NCBI RefSeq assembly: GCF_001514065.1
Contig: NZ_KQ948428.1
Coordinates: 63,305 to 127,304, forward strand
Length of the DNA stretch: 64,000 bases
Direction: 5' to 3'
Source of the DNA: Streptomyces antibioticus
GTDB lineage: Bacteria; Actinomycetota; Actinomycetes; Streptomycetales; Streptomycetaceae
Shown here: in pieces, positions 18,110 to 25,580 of the stretch
Position numbering within the stretch: the stretch's first letter is position 1
Layout: each line of letters opens with the position of its first letter
Program-made: the position numbers and the translations under genes
The notes under the pieces: generated by a model
Told to the model about the DNA's origin: nothing
Databases searched by the model: none
The model's input: the letters and a program-made list of their open reading frames with translations, nothing else

Positions 18110-19087
18110 TCAGCCGAACAGCGCCTGGATGTCCGGCTTCTTGTCGCCGAAGAGACCGTCCTGTTCGCCGAGGGAGGCCAGCTTCTCCAGGGAGGCCGTG
18201 TCGACCTCGGCGGGCCACGCGGGCAGGGTGAGCGTGTCCAGCAGGCTCGCGTCGATCTTGGTGTAGGTGGTGAGGATCTGCCGTGCCTCGTCGGGGTGTC
18301 GGGAGGCGTACTCCAGCGACTCGGCCATCGCCTCGGTGAACTTCTTCACCAGCTCGGGGTTGCGCTGGGTGATCTGCGTCGACGTGAAGTACGTCGCCAC
18401 GGTCAGCTTCGGGTCGGTCTCGGCGAACGGGGACGCCACGATACGGGCGCCCTGCTGCTCGGCGATGGACTTCGCCGGGTCGCCCATCCAGGCGGCGTCG
18501 ACGCGGCCGCCGTTGAGGGCGGCGGGCATCTGGTCGAAGGGGATCTCGACGAACTTCACCTTGTCGGGGTCGCCGCCCGCCTTGCGCACGGACTCCCTGA
18601 CCGTCGTACTCCCGATGTTCTGCAGGGTGTTGACCGCGACGGTGTGTCCGGCCAGATCCTTCGCCGACTTGATGGAGCTGTCCTTCTTGACGAGGACACC
18701 GGTGACGTCCGCGCCCACCTTGCCGTTGGAAGCGGCTCCGTTGACCACGGACTTGACCGGGACGCCCTTTGTCTGGGCGATCATCAGCGACGTGGTGTTG
18801 CTGAACCCGAACTGGAACTGCCCGCTCACCACACCGGGGATGATCGCGGCGCCGCCCTGCGCGGTCACGGTCTTCAGCTCGATGCCGCGGTCGGCGAAGA
18901 AGCCCTTCTTCTGCCCGAGATACAGGGGTGCCACGTCGATGATCGGGATGATGCCGACGGTCACCTGCGTGGTCTTGCCCCCGCCTGCGGGGGAGGCCGC
19001 ATCGCTGCCGGAGTCGGAGGAACCGCAGCCGGCGGCGCCGACGAGCATCGCCGCGGTGAGAAGTCCGAGTGTGCGCCGCCGTTGCAT
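18110..19087 (-). CDS. ABC transporter substrate-binding lipoprotein (NMT1/SsuA-type)
   Basis: The 325-residue lipoprotein has a signal peptide ending in the lipobox VGAAGC (Cys21), a low-complexity linker, and a type II periplasmic-binding fold starting TQVTVGIIPIIDVAPLYLGQKKGFF. The segments GVVSGQFQFGFSNTTSLMIA and DLAGHTVAVNTLQNIGSTTVRESV are typical of the NMT1/sulfonate/nitrate/taurine-binding family. The bound ligand cannot be named. No permease or ATPase gene is adjacent on either strand, so it is an orphan binding protein. The start ATG follows GGGGGAG. It is convergent with the TPP-enzyme gene, leaving 21 bases between stops. Confidence 0.9.
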   Translation of the reverse strand: MQRRRTLGLLTAAMLVGAAGCGSSDSGSDAASPAGGGKTTQVTVGIIPIIDVAPLYLGQKKGFFADRGIELKTVTAQGGAAIIPGVVSGQFQFGFSNTTSLMIAQTKGVPVKSVVNGAASNGKVGADVTGVLVKKDSSIKSAKDLAGHTVAVNTLQNIGSTTVRESVRKAGGDPDKVKFVEIPFDQMPAALNGGRVDAAWMGDPAKSIAEQQGARIVASPFAETDPKLTVATYFTSTQITQRNPELVKKFTEAMAESLEYASRHPDEARQILTTYTKIDASLLDTLTLPAWPAEVDTASLEKLASLGEQDGLFGDKKPDIQALFG

Positions 19088-19208
19088 GGGCTCCCCCTGG
19101 AGACTCGGACGGTCGAACCACCAATGGTGCGCAGATTCTTGACGCCCGCAATCTACAGGCCCACCTTCACCGTGTCAGTCCCCTGGACAAAGGTGAACCG
19201 GGCGGAGT

Positions 19209-19349
19209 TCAACTCTCCCGTGGCTCCGTGAGCGGTACCAGCTCCCTCACCTCGTCCCCCTTATCGGGCAGCAGCAGCTCCTCGTAGCGGCCCAGTGCCA
19301 GCACCACGCCGAGCATGACCAACGGGATCAGCACAGCGAACATCGCCAT
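19209..19349 (-). CDS. 46-residue membrane peptide of unknown function
   Basis: This gene is shorter than usual annotation limits. Translation from the ATG at 19349 gives MAMFAVLIPLVMLGVVLALG, a single membrane helix, followed by a charged cytoplasmic tail (RYEELLLPDKGDEVRELVPL) and a TGA at 19209. A good GGAAGGAAA site lies 5-7 bases upstream of the start, and a second in-frame ATG at 19343 is possible. Similar one-helix peptides occur in other streptomycetes by memory. It stands between the ABC lipoprotein promoter and the DUF2795 gene, transcribed away from the latter. Confidence 0.72.
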   Translation of the reverse strand: MAMFAVLIPLVMLGVVLALGRYEELLLPDKGDEVRELVPLTEPRES

Positions 19350-19429
19350 GGCGTTTCCTTCCCCGGGATCGCGTGGGGGGCGTTGGGGGGTGTCCGGCGG
19401 GTCTCCCCCGAACCGGAACGCAAACCCTC

Positions 19430-19454
19430 GTGTCGGCGGCGCGTCCTCGGGTAC
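19430..19454 (+). promoter_or_regulatory. SigB-type promoter candidate for the DUF2795 gene
   Basis: GTGT, 15 bases, GGGTAC fits the SigB-family promoter pattern exactly and ends 35 bases before the ATG at 19490. The same GTGT-N15-GGGTAC arrangement occurs at 24295. Confidence 0.6.
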
Positions 19455-19489
19455 GCGGTGGCCACCCCCGACGATCTGGAGGGAGAGTC

Positions 19490-19864
19490 ATGCAGCGAGG
19501 CAGCGACCGACTGAGCCGCCACCGCGACGACGAGATGAAGCACGAGCTCCAGGGTCTGCTCCGGTCCGGGCACCCGACCCGCGCCGAGGAATGGCACGAC
19601 CCCGAGCCGACCGCCGACGACGATCCCCAGCTGGCCGGCGGCCCGGTGACACCGGGCGGCGCCTCTTTGGGCACGGTCCGCCAGGAACTGGCCCGCCACC
19701 TGACCCGCAGCGCCTTCCCGGCACCCCCGCGCCACCTGGCCGGCACCCTGCGCCGCGCCTACGCACCGGACCCGCTGGTGGAGGCCGTGGAGCAACTGCC
19801 GTCGGACCGGCGCTACGGCACCGTCCAGGAACTGGCCGAGGCACTCGTGCAGGAACAGACGTAG
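19490..19864 (+). CDS. DUF2795-domain protein
   Basis: The 124-residue cytoplasmic protein has a DUF2795 domain, which is found in small actinobacterial proteins of unknown role. The second half holds the compact helical motif (RRAYAPDPLVEAVEQLPSDR, then TVQELAEALVQ). The N-terminus is acidic and low-complexity (SRHRDDEMKHELQGLLRSG). The start ATG at 19490 has CTGGAGGGAGA upstream. A SigB-type promoter candidate precedes it. It may lead the following CBS-membrane protein unit (74 bases gap), but no overlap proves this. Confidence 0.8.
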   Translation: MQRGSDRLSRHRDDEMKHELQGLLRSGHPTRAEEWHDPEPTADDDPQLAGGPVTPGGASLGTVRQELARHLTRSAFPAPPRHLAGTLRRAYAPDPLVEAVEQLPSDRRYGTVQELAEALVQEQT

Positions 19865-19938
19865 CACGCCACGAGACCTACGGGTCCGATACGGCCGCGG
19901 TGGCCCCGTGAGCCGGAAACGGAGGAAGGTCCCCAGTG

Positions 19939-20406
19939 ATGGCTGAATTCGTGAGGGACGTCATGACACCGGGGGTGGTCGCGGTCCGCCCCGATGCCTC
20001 GCTCGTCGAGGCGGCGCAGCTGATGCGGGCGCAGGACATCGGCGATGTCCTGGTGGCCGACGGCCAGGAGGTCGTCGGGATGCTCACCGACCGTGACATC
20101 ACGGTGCGGGCGGTCGCCGAGGGCGCCGATCCGCTGACGACGAGCGTCGGCTCGGTGTGCAGCACCGAGCCGGTGCTGGTCGCCCCGCAGGACCCGGTGA
20201 CGGCCGCGTCGGCGCTGATGCGGGCACACGCCGTACGCCGGTTGCCGGTCGTCGAGGACGGGCTGCCGGTCGGCATGGTGAGCCTGGGCGATCTGGCGGA
20301 GGCGGAGGCCCCCGACTCGATCCTGGCCGACATCAGCCGAGCCGACCCGGACAGCAGGCCTGGCGCCTCGGGCGGCCCCTGGGCGCCCGGTCGGGGTGGC
20401 CTGTGA
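19939..20406 (+). CDS. CBS-pair domain protein
   Basis: The 155-residue cytoplasmic protein consists of two CBS domains (FVRDVMTPGVVAVRPDASLVE... and VCSTEPVLVAPQDPVTAASA...), which bind adenine nucleotides and act as energy or ligand sensors. Each ends with the expected GMLTDRDIT and GMVSLGDLA strands. The start may be ATG 19939 or GTG 19936; GGAGGAAGG lies upstream and fits both. Its stop overlaps the next start (GTGA), so it is co-translated with the membrane protein that follows and may regulate it. Confidence 0.9.
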   Translation: MAEFVRDVMTPGVVAVRPDASLVEAAQLMRAQDIGDVLVADGQEVVGMLTDRDITVRAVAEGADPLTTSVGSVCSTEPVLVAPQDPVTAASALMRAHAVRRLPVVEDGLPVGMVSLGDLAEAEAPDSILADISRADPDSRPGASGGPWAPGRGGL

Positions 20407-21059
20407 GCCGCGACCAGGCCGCACAGGTCAGCGCCTACGGCAGCGCCGTGGACGTGCGTGAGGCCACCACCCGGTATCTGCTCTACGGACTGCTGCCCAG
20501 CTGGTTCGTGCCCGGTCTCGCCGACTGGGTCATGCACCGGCGCACCCGCATCGAGGACACCGCGGGCGCCAAGGAGTCACTGATCCACTCGCTGATGATG
20601 GCCGAGGTCGGCATCCCGATCGCGGCCACCCTGCGCTACGAGGTCAACCCGGCGCTGCTCGCCGTGCAGTTGGGCGGCGCCGCGGTGCACGAGGCCACCG
20701 CGCTGTGGGACGTACGGACCGCCGTGCGCAGCGAGCGCGAGGTCAAGCCGGTCGAGCAGCACATCCACAGCTTCCTGGAGTCGCTGCCGTTCGGTGCCCT
20801 GGCCGCCCTGATGTGTCTGCACGCCGACCAGGTGAAGTCCCTGCTGCGCGGCGGCCGGGGCGATCCGGACGCCTGGCGGCTGGTGCCGCGCCGCCCCCAG
20901 CTGTCCCGCGGCTACATCGCGGGCATCACGGCCGCCATCGGCGCCTGTGTGCTGCTGCCGTACGGAGAGGAACTGCTGCGCTGCCTGCGTGCGGCGCAGC
21001 GGAGCAAGAAGCGCGCGACCAGCGACGAGGCTCACTGGCGCGCCACGAAGGGCCGTTGA
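20403..21059 (+). CDS. Multi-pass membrane protein of unknown function
   Basis: The product is 218 residues with four or five hydrophobic segments (around residues 25-45, 60-90, 130-145 and 175-200). It carries a histidine/glutamate-rich interval (GGAAVHEATALWDVR, then REVKPVEQHIHSFLESLPFG) that could bind metal. I do not recognise the family. The GTG start overlaps the stop of the CBS gene by four bases. It is 43 bases from the DJ-1 gene downstream, so it may belong to a CBS-membrane-DJ-1-catalase transcript. This association suggests a link to oxidative stress, which is only an inference. Confidence 0.72.
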   Translation: MSRDQAAQVSAYGSAVDVREATTRYLLYGLLPSWFVPGLADWVMHRRTRIEDTAGAKESLIHSLMMAEVGIPIAATLRYEVNPALLAVQLGGAAVHEATALWDVRTAVRSEREVKPVEQHIHSFLESLPFGALAALMCLHADQVKSLLRGGRGDPDAWRLVPRRPQLSRGYIAGITAAIGACVLLPYGEELLRCLRAAQRSKKRATSDEAHWRATKGR

Positions 21060-21102
21060 GGCACCGCCGAGACGGCCTGCCACGAAAGGACGTTGAGACA
21101 TC

Positions 21103-21645
21103 ATGCGCATCGCATTCCTGACCGCACCCGAAGGCGTCGAGCAGATCGAGCTCACCGACCCGTGGAAGGCCGCCGTGGACGCAGGGCACGAACCCGTGCT
21201 GGTGTCCACGAAGCCCGGGCAGATCCAGGCGTTCGAGCACCTCGACAAGGCGGACACCTTCCCCGTGCAGGAGGTCGTGGGCGAGACGTCCGCCGACTCC
21301 TTCGACGGCCTGGTGCTGCCCGGCGGGGTCGCCAACCCGGACTTCCTGCGGACGGACGAGAAGGCGGTCGGCTTCGTACGGGACTTCTTCGACCAGGGCC
21401 GCCCCGTCGCGGCGATCTGCCACGCCCCGTGGACGCTGGTGGAGGCGGACGTGGTCCGGGGCCGGGTGCTGACGTCCTGGCCGAGTCTGCGGACCGACCT
21501 GCGCAACGCGGGCGGCACTTGGGTCGACGAACAGGTCAAGGTCTGCGACCACGGTCCGAACAAGCTGGTCACCAGCCGCAAGCCGGACGACCTGAAGGCG
21601 TTCTGCGAGACCTTCCTGGACGTCTTCACGAGGGAGGCCGCCTGA
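21103..21645 (+). CDS. DJ-1/PfpI-family protein
   Basis: The 180-residue protein belongs to the DJ-1/PfpI (type 1 glutamine amidotransferase-like) family. The nucleophile elbow is AAICHAPWTL with Cys near residue 106, and the early strand VLPGGVANPDFLR supplies the acidic/glycine motif. PfpI-type members have been linked to stress survival and to repair of glycated proteins. The ATG at 21103 follows AAAGGACG. Its stop shares one base with the start of the catalase gene, so the pair is translationally coupled, and the catalase itself ends in a second DJ-1-like domain. Confidence 0.9.
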   Translation: MRIAFLTAPEGVEQIELTDPWKAAVDAGHEPVLVSTKPGQIQAFEHLDKADTFPVQEVVGETSADSFDGLVLPGGVANPDFLRTDEKAVGFVRDFFDQGRPVAAICHAPWTLVEADVVRGRVLTSWPSLRTDLRNAGGTWVDEQVKVCDHGPNKLVTSRKPDDLKAFCETFLDVFTREAA

Positions 21646-23741
21646 TGACGGACCGCAAGCAGCAGCAGCGCGACGGCTTCCGGGCGGACGACCCCGCGGC
21701 CGGCCCGCTCACCACCGACCAGGGTGTGGAGGTCGACCACACCGACGACTCGCTCGCCGCCGGGGAGCGCGGCCCGACCCTGATGGAGGACTTCCACTTC
21801 CGGGAGAAGCTCACCCGCTTCGACCACGAGCGGATCCCGGAGCGGGTGGTGCACGCGCGGGGCGCGGGCGCCTACGGATACTTCGAACCGTACGAGTCCT
21901 GCGCGGAGTTCACCCGGGCGGCCTTCCTCCAGGACCCGGCCGTGCGCACCCCCGTCTTCGTACGGTTCTCGACCGTGCAGGGTCCGAAGGGCTCCGCGGA
22001 CACCGTGCGGGACGTGCGCGGCTTCGCCACCAAGTTCTATACGTCCGAGGGCAATTACGACCTGGTCGGCAACAACTTCCCGGTCTTCTTCATCCAGGAC
22101 GGCATCAAGTTCCCCGACTTCGTGCACGCGGTGAAGCCGGAGCCGCACAACGACATCCCGACCGGCGCCTCGGCCCATGACACCCTGTGGGACTTCGTGT
22201 CGCTCCAGCCGGAGACACTGCACGCGATCATGTGGCTGATGTCGGACCGGGCGATCCCGCGCAGCTACCGCATGATGCAGGGCTTCGGCGTGCACACCTT
22301 CCGGTTCGTGAACGCCGAGGGCCGCGGCACGTTCGTGAAGTTCCACTGGAAGCCCAAGCCGGGCGTGCACTCGCTGGTGTGGGACGAGGCGCAGGAGTGC
22401 CAGGGCCGGGACCCGGACTTCAACCGGGGTGACCTGTGGGACGCGATCGAGGCGGGCGAGTACCCGGAGTGGGAGCTCGGTGTCCAACTGGTGCCGGAGG
22501 AGGACGAGTTCGCCTTCGACTTCGATCTGCTGGACGCCACGAAGCTGATCCCGGAGGAGCAGGTGCCGGTACGGCCGATCGGCCGGATGGTGCTGGACCG
22601 CAACCCGGAGAATTTCTTCGCCGAGACCGAGCAGGTCGCCTTCCACACGGCCAATGTGGTCCCCGGCATCGACTTCACCAACGACCCGCTGCTCCAGGCC
22701 CGCAACTTCTCCTACCTGGACACCCAGTTGATCCGGCTCGGCGGCCCCAACTTCGCGCAGCTGCCGGTGAACCGGCCGGTGGCACCGGTGCGGACGAACC
22801 AGCGGGACGGGTACGGCCAGAGCAAGATCCACAGCGGTACCAACTACTTCCCGAACTCCCTCGGCGGCGGCTGCCCGGCCCACGCGGGTGCCGACGGTCA
22901 CGCCTACACGCACTACGCCGAGCGGGTCGACGGTGCCAAGATCCGTCGCCGCAGCCCGAGTTTCCAGGACCACTACAGCCAGCCGGCGATGTTCTGGCAC
23001 AGCATGGCGCCCTGGGAGCGGCAGCACATCGTGGACGCCTTCCGGTTCGAGCTCGGCAAGGTCGACGCGATGAGCGTACGGACCCGTACCATCGAGCAAC
23101 TCGCCCATGTGAACGGTGAGTTGGCGGCCGCGGTGGCCCAAGGCATCGGTGTGCCGGAACCGGCCCCCGCCGAGGCGGCCCCGAACAAGGTGCTCTCCCC
23201 CGCGCTCAGCCTGGAGTCGCTGCGCGGCGACGGCTCCATCCGCACCCGGAAGATCGCGGTGCTGGTGGCCGACGGCGTGGACGGCGAGCAGGTGACCTCG
23301 GTGAAGGAGGCCCTGACCGCCGAGGGCGCGATCGTCGAAGCGCTGGCTCCGCGGGACGGGACGGTCACGGGCGCCGACGGCGAGCCGTTCGAGGTGGACC
23401 GCGCGCTGCCGACCGTCGCCTCCGTGCTCTACGACGCCGTCGTGCTGCCCGGCGGTCCGGTGGGCACCCCGCCGACCGTCTCCGACCAGGACGTGATGCG
23501 CTTCGTCAGGGACGCCTACCGGCACGGCAAGCCGGTGGGGGCGCTCGGTTCGGGTGTCGGGGTGGTGACGGCCCTGGAGCCGGAGGGGGTGCGGCTGTCC
23601 GCGGAGTTCCAGCAGGTGGTCGCCGACCAGGGCGTGGTCACGGACACCTCCCCCGGCCCGGCGAGCGAGGAGTTCCTGCGGGCCTTCGTCACCGCGGTCG
23701 CGGCCCACCGCCACTGGGACCGCCCACCGGCCCACCACTAG
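21645..23741 (+). CDS. katE: Large-subunit catalase with C-terminal DJ-1-like domain (KatE/HPII type)
   Basis: The 698-residue product is a clade-2 heme catalase that dismutates hydrogen peroxide. Visible are [16 protein letters not shown] with the essential His, [27 protein letters not shown] with the essential Asn upstream in GNNFPVFF, and the proximal heme Tyr segment [18 protein letters not shown]. After a linker near residue 530 comes a flavodoxin-like DJ-1 domain ([15 protein letters not shown], then [13 protein letters not shown]), normal for HPII-type enzymes. The start was placed at ATG 21645, which overlaps the DJ-1 gene stop. A 54-bp tandem repeat lies just downstream. Confidence 0.95.
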   Translation: MTDRKQQQRDGFRADDPAAGPLTTDQGVEVDHTDDSLAAGERGPTLMEDFHFREKLTRFDHERIPERVVHARGAGAYGYFEPYESCAEFTRAAFLQDPAVRTPVFVRFSTVQGPKGSADTVRDVRGFATKFYTSEGNYDLVGNNFPVFFIQDGIKFPDFVHAVKPEPHNDIPTGASAHDTLWDFVSLQPETLHAIMWLMSDRAIPRSYRMMQGFGVHTFRFVNAEGRGTFVKFHWKPKPGVHSLVWDEAQECQGRDPDFNRGDLWDAIEAGEYPEWELGVQLVPEEDEFAFDFDLLDATKLIPEEQVPVRPIGRMVLDRNPENFFAETEQVAFHTANVVPGIDFTNDPLLQARNFSYLDTQLIRLGGPNFAQLPVNRPVAPVRTNQRDGYGQSKIHSGTNYFPNSLGGGCPAHAGADGHAYTHYAERVDGAKIRRRSPSFQDHYSQPAMFWHSMAPWERQHIVDAFRFELGKVDAMSVRTRTIEQLAHVNGELAAAVAQGIGVPEPAPAEAAPNKVLSPALSLESLRGDGSIRTRKIAVLVADGVDGEQVTSVKEALTAEGAIVEALAPRDGTVTGADGEPFEVDRALPTVASVLYDAVVLPGGPVGTPPTVSDQDVMRFVRDAYRHGKPVGALGSGVGVVTALEPEGVRLSAEFQQVVADQGVVTDTSPGPASEEFLRAFVTAVAAHRHWDRPPAHH

Positions 23742-23783
23742 GCCCGGTCCAGCGGCTCAGGGGTCCGGCCCGCACCCGTCCGG

Positions 23784-23998
23784 ACCCCGGCCCAGACCCC
23801 ACCCGGCGGTCCAAGTCGTCGGCGCGGGCCCGGTGAACCCCAGCTCAGGCCCCACCCGGCGAACCAAATCCCCGGCACAGACCCCGCCGAACCCCGGCCC
23901 AGACCCCACCCGGCGGTCCACCTCGTCGGCGCGGGCCCCAGTGAACCCCAGCCCAGACCCCACCGGGCGATCAGGTCACCGGGGCGGGTCCGGACGGA
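23784..23998. repeat. Four tandem 53-54-bp repeats between catalase and DUF6158-like gene
   Basis: Units start at 23784, 23837, 23891 and 23945, each opening ACCCC(A/G)GC(T/C)CAG. Units one and three are nearly identical, and two and four are related, which makes a higher-order 107-bp period. Copies are contiguous, so this is not a CRISPR array. A minus-strand reading gives repeated GWGLGRGS-like peptide, but no start or ribosome site is convincing. Together with its flanks it fills the 286-bp gap between the catalase and the next gene. Confidence 0.85.
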
Positions 23999-24027
23999 TT
24001 CCGGCCCGGGCCGCGTCGGTGGGCCGG

Positions 24028-24306
24028 TCAGACGCGGGGCGACTCCGCAGGTCCGCGGCCGCGCTCCCGGGCCCCCGCCCGTGTGCGGCCCGCGGCGACC
24101 GGGCGCTGCGGGTTGCGCCGCAGGTACTCGCCCTCCAGCTCGGCCATCCGGCCGTTGTGGGCGCGCAGCGCGTCGCTCGACGCGTGGAGCAGGGTGTCGT
24201 GGCGCGTGCGGTGGATGTTCTCCAGCTCTTTCATGAGCTGCTGATCGTCCAGGCGGCTGGGGTCGACTCCGGTCATGGCGGTGTCCCACTCTTCGTGTTC
24301 GTTCAT
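24028..24306 (-). CDS. Small DUF6158-like protein
   Basis: The 92-residue hydrophilic protein has a central helix pair (DQQLMKELENIHRTRHDTLL, then DALRAHNGRMAELEGEYLRR) that resembles, from memory, the streptomycete DUF6158 family. The C-terminus is basic and Pro/Ala-rich. The start is doubtful: ATG 24306 lacks a ribosome site and would be near-leaderless, whereas ATG 24276 gives the family-like beginning MTGVDPSRL. The gene is divergent from the Rv2629-like gene, and the SigB-type promoter of that gene overlaps its 5-prime end. Confidence 0.7.
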   Translation of the reverse strand: MNEHEEWDTAMTGVDPSRLDDQQLMKELENIHRTRHDTLLHASSDALRAHNGRMAELEGEYLRRNPQRPVAAGRTRAGARERGRGPAESPRV

Positions 24307-24319
24307 GGGGTTCGGGTAC
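24295..24319 (+). promoter_or_regulatory. SigB-type promoter candidate for the Rv2629-like gene
   Basis: GTGT, 15 bases, GGGTAC, identical in arrangement to the site at 19430. It ends 77 bases before the ATG at 24397, and the leader it would produce contains the 11-bp tandem repeat. Confidence 0.55.
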
Positions 24320-24328
24320 CCGCCCGTT

Positions 24329-24371
24329 GAAGCACTACCGAAGCACTACCGAAGCACTACCGAGCACTGCC
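24329..24371. repeat. Tandem 11-bp repeat in the 5-prime leader of the Rv2629-like gene
   Basis: GAAGCACTACC is repeated three times without gaps (24329, 24340, 24351), followed by a degenerate fourth copy GAGCACTGCC to 24371. It lies between the candidate promoter and the ribosome site and would be transcribed as the leader of the downstream gene. Confidence 0.9.
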
Positions 24372-24396
24372 TCCGAGCGGAATCCGGGAGAGAACC

Positions 24397-25503
24397 ATGG
24401 ATCTCGCCTATCTGCACCCACTCTACGAACATCCGGGCCCCTGGGCCTCCGTATACGTCGACACCTCCCGGCACGCGGAGGACACCGCCCACGCGCTGCA
24501 TCTGACGGCCGCCGCGATGGCCCGCGAGCTGGCCGGGCAGGGCGCGGACGACGCCACCTGCCGGGCCGTGGAGGGCGCGATCGAGGATCTGCGCCACTCC
24601 CCCGACCGGTACGGCAGGGCCCTCTTCGCCCGGGCGGGCGAGGTGGTCCTCGATCCCGTGCTGGCGCAGGCCCCGCCGGGCGACAGCACGGCCCACTGGG
24701 CGCCGCTGCCGCGTACGACACCGCTGCTGGAGCCGGCCGGGGAGAACCCGGTGTGCGTCGTCGCCTACGTCAACCGCAAGGGCGCCGACTTCGAGCTGCG
24801 CAGCGCGGTGGAGCGGCGGCCGGCCGGCGCGGTGGCGGGCCGGCAGTGGCCGGTGCACCGCACGAGCAGCGTGGACTGGTCCGAGCGGCACTTCCAGCTG
24901 AAGGTGGAGAACACCTGGGAGCACAATGCCGCGGAGATCGCCGACGCGCTCACTGTCTGCCAGGAGGAGACCGGCGCCGACCTGCTGGTTCTCGTCGGGG
25001 ACGGGCGCGAGCGGCGTGCGGTGCACGAACGGCTGCCGCAGCGGATCAGGGACCTCGTGGCGGAGACCGAGCACGGCACCGGGAGCCGGCTCCTGGACGA
25101 CGAGGTCGAGCAGATCCGCACCGATCATGTGCGGCGGCGTGCCGAGGCGGAGCTGGAGCGCTTCCTCGGGGCCCGCACCCTCGACGAGGAGGGCCGTGCC
25201 GGTGCCGTCGAGAGCCTTCCCGAGCTGGTGGAGGCGGCCCGTGAGCACCGGATCGCGGAGCTCCTGATCCGCCCCGAGGGCCCCGACCTCCACCGGGACG
25301 TGTGGATCGGCGAGGACCCCGACCAGCTGGCCACGCGCCGTACGGAGCTGAAGATCCTCGGCGAGCAGAACTCGTGGGCGGCCCGCGCGGACGACGCCCT
25401 GATGCGGGCAGCGGTCATGACGGACGCCACCGCGTTCGCGCTCCCCGAGCCGGACGACGAGGTGCTCCCGGGCGGCATGGGCGCGCTGCTGCGCTGGAAG
25501 TGA
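24397..25503 (+). CDS. Rv2629-like / bacterial eRF1-type protein, possible ribosome hibernation or rescue factor
   Basis: The 368-residue cytoplasmic protein resembles the actinobacterial Rv2629 family, which has an archaeo-eukaryotic release-factor-like fold. Features are the start YLHPLYEHPGPWASVYVDTS, SSVDWSERHFQLKVENTWEHNAAEIADAL in two adjoining parts, DLLVLVGDGRERRAVHERLP, and a C-terminal DDALMRAAVMTDATAFALPE followed by LPGGMGALLRW. Family members have been described as dormancy-linked ribosome-binding proteins; that is knowledge of the family, not visible here. The ATG follows GGGAGAG. A SigB-type promoter candidate and an 11-bp tandem repeat precede it. Confidence 0.8.
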   Translation: MDLAYLHPLYEHPGPWASVYVDTSRHAEDTAHALHLTAAAMARELAGQGADDATCRAVEGAIEDLRHSPDRYGRALFARAGEVVLDPVLAQAPPGDSTAHWAPLPRTTPLLEPAGENPVCVVAYVNRKGADFELRSAVERRPAGAVAGRQWPVHRTSSVDWSERHFQLKVENTWEHNAAEIADALTVCQEETGADLLVLVGDGRERRAVHERLPQRIRDLVAETEHGTGSRLLDDEVEQIRTDHVRRRAEAELERFLGARTLDEEGRAGAVESLPELVEAAREHRIAELLIRPEGPDLHRDVWIGEDPDQLATRRTELKILGEQNSWAARADDALMRAAVMTDATAFALPEPDDEVLPGGMGALLRWK

Positions 25504-25508
25504 CCGCT

Positions 25509-25580
25509 CTGGCGGACCACCGCACCGCTCCCCTGGCGGACTACCGCACCGCTCCCCTGGCGGACTACCGCACCCGTTCC
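25509..25580. repeat. Three tandem 24-bp repeats at a convergent gene end
   Basis: CTGGCGGACYACCGCACCGC-type units begin at 25509, 25533 and 25557. The third copy contains the stop codon and last four codons of the ABC-F gene (stop at 25565-25567). The array therefore looks like an outward duplication of that gene tail into the intergenic space next to the Rv2629-like stop at 25503. Confidence 0.88.

Noticed and set aside
20577-23738. 1053-codon minus-strand frame opposite the membrane protein, DJ-1 and catalase genes
   Set aside because: It spans three genes with clear homologues on the plus strand, and its composition is typical of antisense shadows in high-GC DNA.
23784-23998. Tandem 54-bp repeats considered as a CRISPR array
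   Set aside because: Units are contiguous with no unique spacers, and no cas genes are present in the window.
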